Position numbers and translations under genes: made by a program | Assembly (NCBI GenBank): GCA_033980235.1 | Contig: CM067067.1 | Span: forward strand, 35,633,200 to 35,697,199 | DNA length: 64,000 nt | DNA from: Diadema setosum | Taxonomy: Eukaryota > Echinodermata > Echinoidea > Diadematoida > Diadematidae | Direction: 5' to 3' | Notes under the pieces: model-generated | What the model was told of the DNA's origin: nothing | Database searches by the model: none | The model's input: only the letters and a program-made list of their open reading frames with translations | Part shown: piece after piece, positions 25,970 through 36,997 of the stretch | How positions within the stretch are numbered: the first letter of the stretch is position 1 | Layout: every line of letters starts with the position of its first letter

Positions 25970-27740
25970 TAGAACAAACAGACCAATATTTAAAGAAATA
26001 TAGAATGTCATGCCACACTTGCACATTACCTTTTTATTTTATTTTTTTCAGTTAAGATCTTTCAATTGGGCAACATATTGTCGAATTTGGTCACGTATTA
26101 AACAGTTGCATGGAAAGTAGCATCACAAACCAACCCAATTAATAGTTAAAATGCTTGGTCCCATTGGTTTAAGCGCGCACGCCTTGGCAAGACGATGACA
26201 CATTATGCATTCATGATTTACTCTGTTATATTAATATCCCAGGATATATTGACTTTAAAGATCATATCACATTGCAAATTTCTTTTCAATACTCTCCATG
26301 ACAATCCCTCTTTCCAGCCTATCTTTGTCATGTTCGGAGGTCATAATTGTTTTCACAAGATAAGCGTTTAATCTTCCGTCTCTGCAGCATAAAGGTGTTT
26401 GTCTTTTCCCGAACTTTTATCATAATTTCATTACACGTCATTGCTAGATTATTCCGAGAGGAATTAAAATGGTGCAGGTGAAAGAGAGGTCATCTTCCGT
26501 GCTTGTCATGCGAACACATGCCAAGAACCAAGTCATCATAATTCCCTCTGACAGCTGAGGTGATGGCTTTTACAACCGGCGTTTGAGGAGCTCTGGTAAA
26601 CTGAGGAGTGACGTTATGCCCACCCGGATGTTGGTCTACCTAGCTCCCCGATTCATCTCGTCCTGGTCTAAGCCATGTAACCAGTGGTAACTGTCTTTTA
26701 TCAAACGTGATAGTTCGAAACCTCTGTCGAAGGATTAAATTTTCTACTGGACGTTACAGATGTTTGCCCACAATGGTGTCCCTTTTCATCAAAACTTCTA
26801 AATACAGGTTGGATTAAGGATAATCATAGTCTGTGTTAACATTGTAAATAATATTGGAGGTCAACGTGGTACACATTTGTGTGTGTGTGTGTGTGTGTGT
26901 GCGTGTCTGTGTGTGTGTCTGTGTGTGAAATGCGTTGGATGACTGGTCAATATACATTGAAATAAAAATATTGATACATTTTGATCAACATGTAGAGTTT
27001 CACCTTGAAGAATCAGAAATCGTCATTGGAGATTTGCAGATGTAATAAGTATGATACAAACATTTATGAATATGATATTAATATTCCACGCTGTCCAAAC
27101 AATATGGTTAGAAATAGACCAAAAAGTCATGAGGACTCAATTTGCTATTATAAATTGTCATTATTCAAATACGTTTGTTGTTTTTTTCCATCCGCATCGC
27201 CCATGAGTATAGCTGTCTGTTAATTGTTTCTGCGTGGTAGCAATATGTTCGACATTCGAGTGAAGTGTTTGAATGTATTTGCACGTGAAGAGCAGTATCA
27301 AGAGAGGTTTAGTAAGGACAGAGGGAATAAGCATCCAAATTACCTTCAAGATGAATTTTAGGAAAGTTTACTTTATGCAGAATTTGGCTCTCCCAATTTC
27401 TCCGATTCAATCCAATGCTTCGTCATCAGATCTTGCTACTATGTTCATGTCTACTTGTGATGACGTAATAATGGCGGGAATATGTGAATTCGCATTCACT
27501 CAAGAAACCAATTAAGGTAAATAGACATGTATATGAACAAATTGTACGTCACTTACAATCAAAATAAATTACCATATACAACAAACGATTGGAGTCGTGA
27601 TTTGCATTAGAGAAAATGTAATTTCAGTATCATTATTCAAATCCATTTTTGAATTACAGCGAAAGGACATGCTGAACCCATAAACATCCAATCAAATTTG
27701 CTTGCACTGAAAGTAGGTTAATGGGAAATGTCGATTTACC
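24561..27740. other. Intergenic sequence, no gene seen
   Basis: Contains an (AT)n tract at 25921-25964, a (GT)n tract at 26877-26928 and CA-rich sequence at 25380-25490. A moderately GC-rich patch at 26450-26680 holds a TGACAG motif and a TGATGG motif 12 bp apart (26549-26566). No exon is supported. Confidence 0.5.
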
Positions 27741-28458
27741 CTTTTTACCCTTGGGAGAAGTGATTTAAAATGTTCGAGCTATCACATTTGATGTATATGT
27801 ATACAGTTTAGTTGTACAGGATCCTACCGTATAAAACATTTTGCAATAAAGCCAGAAATATAGGGAGATGTCACTAATTTTCTCAATAAACCATAACTAT
27901 AAGAGGTTTATTCTAGAAAAGATTTTAATAAAACTATCTTTCATATTTTGCATATTTAACAATACTTGAAGTCATTGTTTACCATTTGCAAATGAAACAA
28001 AAACCCATCTTTACTGCTTCAAATTGTAGTTGTAAAATGTGAGTTAAGGATAGAAACAAATAATGCAAAAATGTTAATCAATATAATCAATGTTACGTAT
28101 TGTTAAATGGCCCAAAATGTGAACAATCACGTTAGTCATAATAAAAAAAAAAATGCTTCAAGACTTAACCGTCTACAGTTATGGTTTTTTGGGAAAAAGA
28201 GTGATTTTTCCTTATATTTCAGACTTTATTGCAACACGTTTATATGGTTAGGTGTTTTGTGATACAACTGGCCTACACACATGTATCAAATGTGATAACA
28301 TTTTTAAATCACTGCTCCCAATGGTAACAGTACCTTTAACATGAATATACTGCTTAACATTTTTACCTTGGTTAATTCTATTCCTTACTCACTTCTAAGA
28401 ACTATTTTGAAGCACTGAAGCTGTTTTTTTTTTTAATCTGCAAATGGTAAATAGTTGC
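27741..28458. mobile_element. Self-nested pair of the ~345-bp repeat (copies B and C)
   Basis: Copy B runs on the plus strand from about 27741 (CCTTGGGAGAAGTGATTTAAA) to about 27975 and resumes at about 28346-28458, ending CTGCAAATGGTAAATA. Between them, copy C (about 27979-28345) is the same family on the minus strand, running from CATTGGGAGCAGTGATTTAAA to CATTTGCAAATGGTAAAC in minus-strand orientation. Both match copy A at 21130-21475. This is best read as insertion of one copy into another in inverted orientation. No coding content. Confidence 0.65.
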
Positions 28459-29821
28459 TTTAGGATCAATGACGGAACTGCATCATCCTATTGCGTTAAT
28501 CTCAGTGTCAGGAAACAAATCGGATCAACCTGACGTTTGCGCTAATGAGCGACCACGATGACAAGGCAGAACAATGCTACAGTAAGACTAAATGCCATGA
28601 GCTCAGCGTAATGACATGTTCACAGTTGGATTTAGAAAGACGGTATCACTGCTTGGTTTTAGCGAATGTGATTTTCATAGTTTTTTTCACGTTAGGTAAT
28701 CCTGCCAAGTGAGTGCTGACATTGAGTGGACAAGAGATGCAATAATGAATAATAATAATAATTATTATTATTATCATAATAAACCAAACTTTGCGTAAGG
28801 AAAGTATGGAATTACAGATATGACACCTTATCACTTAGATGCCAAAGTAACGCTCATTAGCCTTCACACGTCATATTCGAATGGAGGTTTCTTAACAGAA
28901 ATTTAAGATTTCTTACGATTAGAAACAGAACAGCAATGGAGTGACAAGTCATTATTATTGTTGACGTTTAGGTCAGTTCATTAGAAGCATAATATCTTTG
29001 TTGTTAATTTTTCCGTTGTTTGCAGATGAATAACATAGTCGAAGACAATTTTAATACTTTCCCATCGGCACCTCAAGGTGATCACAAACATTGATGCGTA
29101 TTTATCGTCATGAGCATCACCATCACGATGAAAAATGATGTTTTCGCTTTGTTTGTATGAAATGAAAAATCGAACGATATCATCTTTGAGCTTGGAAAAC
29201 ACAAACCACTAATTTCATCTCGCTAATATTGTCCTCGCTATTGTTCTCATCACTTCTCTAAACTTTGATATTCAGATTTGTTGCAGTTATGATCATCGTA
29301 GTCATCATTACCAGATCATCAATACTGCAAATCTGAAAACTGAAGTAAGTTAAGGTTTCGACAATGATAAATAGTGCCGTTATGACTCTATGGAGTGATT
29401 GATGTCATTCAAGTCCAAAGAGTTGGCAAAAAAGGGACAAAAAACACATCTATGAAATAACAATACTCCACGGGGGAAAATAGTACACCAAACATACTAT
29501 ATGGAATATACGATATACAAAGATTAATCTCTACGTGTTGTTCTATGATGGAATCGGGAGTTCCGTTTTACGAACCGAAGTTTTCGCAAACCACCTGCCT
29601 GTCCAGAAGCCAAACATCTGGCTTTTTGTTATCATTCAGCGTTCCGCGTAGAAAGTCGGTCTCGATAAAAAGATCACAGTGCTACTGGGTCAACCCATCG
29701 GACTCACCCTTTTTTGTCCACTTTTCTAGTTTGCTCAGAGGTGTATCCAAGGTCAGTCGAGTCGGAGACTGATGAGTGGGCACACTTTCGTCCAATTGGA
29801 TCCTTCGTTATTTAGTGCGCA
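28459..29821. other. Intergenic or 3' flank of the Hox2-like gene
   Basis: AT-rich sequence with a short (AAT)n/(ATT)n hairpin near 28747-28780. The last few hundred bases before 29822 lie directly after the Hox stop codon on the minus strand and probably include its 3' UTR. I did not find a canonical AATAAA on the minus strand in the 360 bases after the stop. Confidence 0.4.
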
Positions 29822-30150
29822 TTACTTTTTTCTCGCTTTACCCGCGTTCCTGGTTGGTTGCATTTTCATGCTCGTTGTATTGGTCCCCGGTCGCCCGGGA
29901 TGCGAAGAGGAAGGGGGTGACGATGAATTGGTTGTTCCGCTTCCGGGGCTCTTGATCTCCAATCTCCGCTGTTTCATGCGTCGGTTCTGGAACCATATCT
30001 TGACCTGGCGTTCGGAGAGCTCGAGAAAGTCAGCGATTTCGATCCGGCGGGGCCTGCAGAGATAGCGGTTGAGGCGGAACTCGCGCTCGAGTTCGAGCAG
30101 CTGGGTTGTCGTGAATGCCGTCCGCACTCGACGATGTCGAACGGTCTGTC
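29822..30150 (-). CDS. Hox2: Hox2-like homeobox gene, exon 2 (complete homeodomain and C-terminus)
   Basis: The product is a sequence-specific transcription factor that would act in the nucleus in anterior-posterior patterning. The exon begins after a polypyrimidine tract and TTAG acceptor (AG at 30152-30151), phase 1, and ends at a TAA at 29824-29822. The 60-residue homeodomain starts [12 protein letters not shown], with helix 3 [18 protein letters not shown]48, F49, Q50, N51 and R53 are all present. TQLLELE and [11 protein letters not shown] point to paralogue group 2 (group 3 shares LCRPRR). R21-L22, D36-F37 and Q56-R57-R58 depart from the usual Hox2 residues. About 40 Ser/Pro/Thr/Lys-rich residues follow, a much shorter C-terminus than in vertebrate Hox2 proteins. 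ParaHox Gsx shares QLLELEREF but has YLSRLRR, so it fits less well. Confidence 0.85.
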
Positions 30151-30618
30151 CTAAGAAAAAAAAAATGCAAAGGAGGACAAGAGCTCTTCAGTATTATACT
30201 AATAGTAAAGACGGTAAATGCGTTTCAATATTCAATCAGATCCACGCTTATTAATCATTGATTGACGTACAGGGCATCTATTTCTTTTTAATGACATCTC
30301 TTGACCTCTCATTTCTTTATAAAAAAATATAAATATCTGAAAGACCCAAATGAAATTGATCCAAAGTAGTAAAACGATGAATGAATTGGTCATGACAAGA
30401 TATGACGATCTGAATGAAACCGTATGAAAATAACAGAGGACATTAATTGGTGTCATGTCTATATCCCAGGTGAAGTGTTAATCAGTTTATAATCGTTGAG
30501 CTTTCTACCACAGTCACATGACATTCAGTTGGCGAAACACGTGAATCATGTGGTCTCATGCTCACACAATAGTGTTTTGATGTTTGAAATTGTGTGCTGT
30601 GGGATCGTGGTAACCGAC
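30151..30618 (-). other. Intron of the Hox2-like gene
   Basis: 468 bp between donor CAG|GTCGGT (exon ends at 30619) and acceptor TTTCTTAG. The donor lacks the usual A at +3/+4 but keeps GT and the G at +5. Exon 1 ends one base into a codon and exon 2 supplies the other two, giving a Gly codon, so the frame is kept. A single short intron between hexapeptide and homeodomain is standard for Hox genes. Confidence 0.75.
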
Positions 30619-31315
30619 CTGTTGTTCGCTCTTCTTCTTCTTCTTCCGGATCCTGCCCGACATCGTCTAATCTGACGGGGGGCGTGTCGATCACCCAGGG
30701 GTATTCCGGGAGTCTGACTGTCGGGATTGCCAACTGGGGGCCGCTACGGACCTTTTCCAAGACACACCCTTCGCTCCAGGCGCCATCGGCATAAGCGCAC
30801 GAGGGTATTTCGCCCAAAGACGGAGATGAATCAGGGGTAGAAGATGACGTAACAGTTGGGTCCCACGACAAGGCCGGTGATGACGTTGACGCCGTCAATG
30901 GTGGTAGGGAAGGGAGAGCGTCTGAAGTAGACGGGATTACGACTGCTGCTCTAGGAGAGAGATCGCAAGGGAGAGCAGGCCATGTGGCGAACATGGCATC
31001 GCAGGTTTTCTTCGGGAAAGGTGATAGAGGTGCGTTATCGGAGGGAGACCTTTTGATAGATCGGTGCGACGCACCTGCCCGATGGGGCCTGGCTTCGATG
31101 TCTCGCAAGAGGGGGTCAAGGGCTATCCCTCTGGCGGATCGGCTGCGGCTGACATCAAAGGGAGCGCGATATAGAAGGCGGAGCAAACGAGGAGACAGGC
31201 AACGAACACACCTGTAACTCCTGCCTGGTTCTTTAATGGTGGCTACTTCACAGGTCAAAATGTTAGTGGTCCTACCGAAACAAAAGTTGGACCTTGCCTT
31301 CAACGACAGGGACAT
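30619..31315 (-). CDS. Hox2: Hox2-like homeobox gene, exon 1 (hexapeptide exon; start uncertain)
   Basis: The open frame gives 232 residues before the splice site. It is rich in Ser, Pro, Arg and Thr, as Hox N-terminal regions usually are. The motif EYPWVID lies at residues 204-210 (bases 30706-30686). It corresponds to the YPWM hexapeptide that contacts PBC-class cofactors, but Met is replaced by Val (GTG for ATG). A 29-residue linker with a run of six Glu leads to the homeodomain. The first Met (31315) follows an in-frame TAG, and its context is weak. Met108 (30994) or an upstream exon joined at an acceptor near 31220 are alternatives. The conserved N-terminal motif of other Hox2 proteins is not evident. 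Confidence 0.65.
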
Positions 31316-31339
31316 CTATGAAAATTCTGCAAACAAGAT

Positions 31340-31500
31340 GCTGCTTATAAACCTCAAAAAAAAAATGCACATACTGCACCCTCGACAGGGCAATGCATTA
31401 ATACTCATTAAAATACAGACCTTTTATTTATTGGTGTCATTTGTCCGGTTTCGTCAGTCCCGCCTCACTGTTTTATAATTCCCATACCGGACACTGCGAC
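31340..31500 (-). promoter_or_regulatory. Candidate promoter of the Hox2-like gene
   Basis: On the minus strand a TATA-like AATTATAAAACAG (31480-31468) lies about 160 bp upstream of the first Met, followed by GAGGCGGGAC. Further down are TTTTAATGAG and TATTAATGCATT (about 31418-31394), AT-rich motifs of the homeodomain-binding type. This is motif matching only. Confidence 0.3.
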
Positions 31501-32095
31501 GTGAAAAGGTGACACTTAATATGGAGTGAAATACAGACACAGACAGAGAGAAATAGAAAGAAAGAGGAAGAGGAAGAATGGGGGGGGGGGGGGGAGGGAG
31601 GTATGAACATCAACAAAAAGGGGGTAGAGAATGGCAGAGAGAGAGAAAAAAAGGGAGAGCCATCTATGGAGACGAAACTGTAAAGCTACGCGGGATTCGC
31701 TAAGAGCGATCGGCTTGCTGAAATTTGCCGTCATATTCTCAGGGAGGTGTGAACAGTCGGTAACCGGGGGATTTCTCCGGTATCATGGCTGGCGCTTGCC
31801 TCCCTTCACCCCATGTCCATTTCTAGCGATAGGACAGGATGTCTTCTTTTTCTCTCCTTTATCTTTTCCTGGTTTTCTTTGGTTGGAGTACTCCCATACC
31901 TTTCTCTCTCCATATATTTCTCTCTTTAACTCTCTGTCTACCCTTCTCAGCCTATATGCTTCCTATTCTTTATTATTTTTTTCCCCTCAAATCGGTTCAA
32001 TTCCCTGAGACGCAGCAGTGATTGAACGCCGAGGTCAGCCTGTTGAAAGCATGCACCAACCGCGTCTTGTGGCGCAACTGCTTTTTACAGCCAGT

Positions 32096-32139
<44 letters not shown>

Positions 32140-35100
32140 TACACATACGCACACACACACGCACACACACACACACAAGCACACACACGCAACCACCCAC
32201 ACACACGATCCCTTTTATTCCCTCTCTCGTTTTTTTTTAATCTTTCTGTAGAGTTTGTATGCAAAAACAGACGAAATCAATTGTCACTTTTTTGTGTGTT
32301 TAAAGCGAGATTATCATCATATAGAGAAAAATAAGATCTTTTCAAAGATACTGCACGCGTTACACAAAACGAAATGAATATTTTTTAAAGATATTATTGG
32401 ATTATCACATATTTCATGTATTGCCCTTGTTCAAATCTCAAATCTCTCAGAATGATAAAAAATATATATTCATTATCTGCTTTTGTACTGAAAATACAGT
32501 TGACGGGAGCATATTGGCCGTAATGTCTTGTTTGTGTGTAGCCACAATTATGTAGCTTCCTTTTTCTCGAACAAGTGAGTAAAATCTTAAACCTGACATG
32601 ATTTCTTTTGTTTTGTTTTTTTCTTTTAATACTTGTCTCACTACATCTAGCAAATGGACAGCTGACCATGTCTTTCATCGCATATAGTTGATTTGGTTAG
32701 AAAGTATGAGCTGCCTATTCACAAACATGATTGCTACTTTGTCCAATAGCGTATGTTGTGTCATGCGACATTCGCAGATATGAACTATAGGGAAATTACT
32801 CTAGAACAATCACTTGTTTCAATTCAATTCAATTGTCATCTATTTCCATCCAACAAGTGGGTGAAACAAATTGCAAGCATACATTACACAAATCATATTG
32901 TTTTATCAATTTGTAAAACTACATAATGCGGCGTGGTTCATAAAGTATGTGATAAAGTATGTGCAATTACAAAGAATAATGGAGAGCAGCAATGCATTAT
33001 ACTTTGTAAGGTGACAAAAAGGTGAGTATAACGATGAAAAAGAGTGCTCCACTGATATCAAGACCATTCAATATGTCACATCATCGGCCGAGAACCATAA
33101 GAGCGCTATCACGTTATAAAATTTGAGAGTAAATAAAAACAATCAATGTTCATGAAATAAAATGCTTATTTGATCAAAAGTGGGTAGATCTATAAGCACT
33201 GTTCGAAATATTGGGCAAAATATTGCCCTTTGTGGTTTTTGATTTTTAGCATTTTACTGAAAATTAAAATGATTTAGAATTGACACCACAATGCAGATAT
33301 CAAGCCTTACAACGCGACCATCATAACTCAATACCCCCTAAAATTGCGACAACGCCCTTCTGGTTCTCAGCATATACCATATTTAGATCAATATCATCCG
33401 GAATTTATTCACGTGCAGCTAGAATGTAGCTGTTGAATGTAATGCAGGTATATATCAGAGGTCATCAATAAAACTGTAATAATTTAAAAGTACAAGGAAA
33501 TCACTGACCCATCTATCCGTCTTGTGCTCTTATTGAATGAAATACACAGCCTGTGACGTGATCTACTGGTTATCTAAAGACACGTGTTCACATGATGGCC
33601 TGTAAAAATGGCAATAATGCTGCATTGTGTGACTTTTTATTTCAGTAAAACAATTAGCGCTGGACCAAATGCTGCACTATGTTTTATATACTATCATGTG
33701 TAAGACATAATGCGAATGATGTTGAAATGATTAAACTGCACGCTATCAAAATGAAAAGAGGGTACCAAGTGAGTACACAAAAGATAACAGCAAAGCTATG
33801 TAATCATTTTCAGTGCATTTTGTGTTTGCGTGTTTTTCCTGCTCTCTTGGCGTTTATGTTGCTCTAAAAAGTTTGCATGTCGTTTAGTGATGTCTGCTGC
33901 CATCTACGATGATTATTAAGGATTTTCCAAAAGGAGCGTGTGACGTTTTAACCATTATAATGAACTACCTCTTTAACATAATGCTTGACTGGCCAAATGC
34001 GCTGTGAATTCATGTCGATACACACTGATAAAAACACAAATTGTGTCTTTGTTGTGATATCGCGGCTTATCTTCCACTGAAGTATTATAATATTATTGCT
34101 GAAAGTGTCAAATTAGTGAAAATGTCAGCAAAATTAACCAAACACTTTAATGATCAGCCCAAAACTCTAACAATTGGTACTGTCGTTTGATAAACAGTGA
34201 TGTGAACATGAAACATGAGATTTTCGGCATTTTGAATTAGATCACGTTAGATCATAAATTATCATCATAATAAATCTTATGCCTGTGTGTATTCAGGTGA
34301 ACCGAAGAGAATGTTACATAAAGCACATAAAACTGCTTCAACCTCTTTGAGACACCTCGTGTGACGCAACTGAGAATTCTTAGTTGAAACTCGTGTCAAA
34401 TAATTTCGAATTGCAGGGCAATTCCTCGCAACAATTTCAATGATAACAGCAACAACATGAAAAGAAATATCAGTTCTGCGATATGGCAAACATATTCCAT
34501 TCTCTCTAACATAAATTTGTTTTGATTGTTATCTTCTTCTTTAAAATGTACTGTCTGTTCTATTTGAAGAGAGGTGTTCCTCGATGCCAGTTGAAAACAT
34601 CAAAGATGGTTCCTCTTTGAACATATAGTAGCAAAGTCTATTCGAACCGAAGAACAAGTCGTCTTCCCTCCTCCACAAAACCGTATAACTTTGATAAAGA
34701 TAAAAATACGAGGGTACATCAAGTAAGAGTCAAGGGTTCAATTGAATAAGCCTGTATATGTTTTCCTCTTAGATCGACTGCGTTTTTTCCACCCATCTGT
34801 TCACTGATGGAGTGGAATGAGAAAAGGTTGAGAGATGCTTTGAAAGCGTCCGAATAAAAAGTCAACAAAAGCGCAAGCCCCACATAATTTATTCTTTCTC
34901 CGTTCATATGAATTATATGAATTTCTATTTTCCTTTTTCTTTACTTTTACATGTCACATCGAACATTAACTAATTTCAATGTTGGAGTAAGTTTGTTTAA
35001 GGGACTCCATAATTAAGTCTCATGAGGGGATATTGTTTGTTATTAACAGGCACGATCGATACGAGAGAGCTGGAGTTGAAAAAAAAAATGGCTGCAAAAG

Positions 35101-35370
35101 AAACCCATCTGCATTTTTCTTCCTTTTTTCAAATATATGATGCTGGGATGCGATCCGTCTTCTTGGCATTCCTTAAAATTGATCGGCGACAGTGATGAAT
35201 AATCTTTGGACAAAGAAAGAGGAGTAAGATCTTGGAGGAAAAAAAAAAAAACATCATCACCATCACCAGAAAGATGTGTCGATTTTATCTTTATATTTTT
35301 CCTCAACCCTCCCGCTCACTCTCTCGCTTAAATGTATATTTTTGTTTTTGTGGTTTTTGAACCTTAAAAA
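31501..35370. other. Upstream intergenic sequence, no further gene seen
   Basis: Includes a poly-G tract (31580-31594), a (CA)n tract (32098-32200) and a LINE tail at 32819-32905. The rest is AT-rich with no recognised exon. A 125-residue plus-strand frame (31631-32008) is low-complexity and unrecognised. Confidence 0.5.
32819..32905 (-). mobile_element. LINE 3' tail
   Basis: On the minus strand the segment reads ATATGATTTGTGTAATGTATG, then CCCACTTGTTGGATGGAAAT and ATTGAATTGAATTGAA. It matches the segment at 8850-8775. The ATTGA-type tandem tail and lack of coding mark it as a heavily 5'-truncated non-LTR retrotransposon end. Confidence 0.5.
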
Positions 35371-35625
35371 AAACCAACAAACGTGTCGCCGGGATCTTTG
35401 TACGGGTGAGATGCGCGGTGCTGGTGAGTGGCCGAGGTGGTGAGTTTATTTAGTCATCCCTCAAAAACTGCCAGCGACCGTCAGCGGTTCGTTGATTCAC
35501 CTGGTTTTCTACCTTATGGCCTGAGATCAAAACATTGTTGGCCCGCCGGAATATGGCAAACCATTATTTGCCGAGTCAACGATGGCACGGCTATTCCTCC
35601 GTCGTCCGTTCTTAGTTTTTTTCCT
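35371..35625. promoter_or_regulatory. GC-rich island upstream of the Hox gene, candidate regulatory element
   Basis: A block richer in CpG than its flanks, about 4 kb upstream of the Hox exon. It holds GAGTTTATTTAGTC, ACCTTATGGCC and GATCAAAACATTGTTGG, motifs compatible with Hox/Cdx, TCF and Sox binding. It shows no supported coding frame. The assignment rests on composition, position and short motifs. Confidence 0.25.
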
Positions 35626-36497
35626 TTTTCTTTAGGAGGGGGGGGGGGGGGGGCAAGTGTAAAGTGTTTCCCTATCTTTTTTCCATTTTTGTTTTTTTTT
35701 AAATGGTGAACTTTGATATTGTCGGTTTGCAGTCAAGCTCTCAACTGACGGGGGAATCGTATTTAAGGCTTGATGGCGAGCTCCTGACAAACATTCAATG
35801 AAGATGAAAGGAAGCAATTATGATGTTCTTGGAAACAGATACCTTACAAATGGCTATGAATAAAGCGGGGAACGCAAAATACCTGTACATGATCAAGTAA
35901 GTAAGCCTTATCTGCTATCATTGATAAAGCGTGCAGAAAATGCGCGGTAACTATCGGTGCCTCAATATCGATAGCTTCCCGCGCGATATTGACTACTTAT
36001 TGGAGGATCGATCGCATTTTAGATCATACGTAATCGGTAGGATGCGAAATTGCCGTCATTATGTACAATCTGGAATATATGGACAGGCCATGGATTGTTC
36101 ATTTTAAGTCGAAGGAACTAGTCCCCTTATTTCAGACGCAAATTATAGTAAGTGATTCAGTATGCAATCGAAGGAAAGAGTCTAAATTCAAAGGCAGCCT
36201 TAGTTATCAATCACGTGACGAGAATGGTTTCCTAAGATATTCGGGCTGTTTTCCCATTTTCCACATCGTTCCTTTTAATATTTCTGGTTGATCTTATAGC
36301 TGCACTTGATTTTTGAAGGAGAAGATGGAAGTATTTGTCGTTAACATTTGCCAGAATGATACATGGTAACCCTATGACCGCTCCATCAAACCCGGCTTGT
36401 TTTGACGCTCAAGCTCTCTGTGAAACTGCGCATGCGCGTTTGAAAAGTCACTGTCTCTGGCATTGTTCCTCTCTCCCTCTCTCTCTCTCTCTCCCTC

Positions 36498-36543
<46 letters not shown>

Positions 36544-36795
36544 GTATAGCAGGTCTTTATGTTGGGGTATACCGCCCCCATAGGCTCTGCATATCAAATT
36601 GCCTAATTAAGGTCAGATCATGACTGAGGTATTATAGACCTATTCGGTTTTACAACACTGTAACGTATTTCGGCCATAACTTGGGGCCTTCTAAAATAAG
36701 ACGAAAAGATGACTCAGTGGTTTATGCAATGACTCAGGTGTATTGCTATGTCAGTGCAAAAATGAACTATTGTTACACAAACGAAAACTCCCCTA
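35626..36795. other. Intergenic sequence with poly-G and (CT)n tracts
   Basis: Poly-G at 35638-35653 and (CT)n at 36474-36541. No gene supported. Confidence 0.6.
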
Positions 36796-36997
36796 CCCTT
36801 ACTGGAAAGAACACATTTCACACTGTGGCGTGGTTTTCACAGAGTCTTCACATGGTAATGCTTTGTTTCACAATGTGAATAGAATTGATGACTCACATAA
36901 TTGTGTTCACACTGTAAAACGCTCGAATTTCACAGTGTGAAGAGATTTCACACTGTGTTTCTCACACTGTGGGACCCTGTGTTCTTTCCAGCAGGGC
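36796..36997. mobile_element. Foldback MITE with CTGGAAAGAACACA ends and TCACACTGTG motifs
   Basis: Left end CTGGAAAGAACACA (36802-36815) and right end TGTGTTCTTTCCAG (36978-36991) are inverted copies. The inverted match extends outward (CCCTTA and GCAGGG). Inside, TTCACACTGTG or its complement recurs about five times in both orientations. No transposase. The pattern is a non-autonomous foldback element. Confidence 0.7.

Noticed and set aside
29822..30150. Assignment of the homeobox to ParaHox Gsx or to Hox3
   Set aside because: Gsx shares [10 protein letters not shown] but has YLSRLRR, and Hox3 has a different helix 1; TQLLELE together with [11 protein letters not shown] and a hexapeptide exon fit Hox2 best, though a tree is needed.
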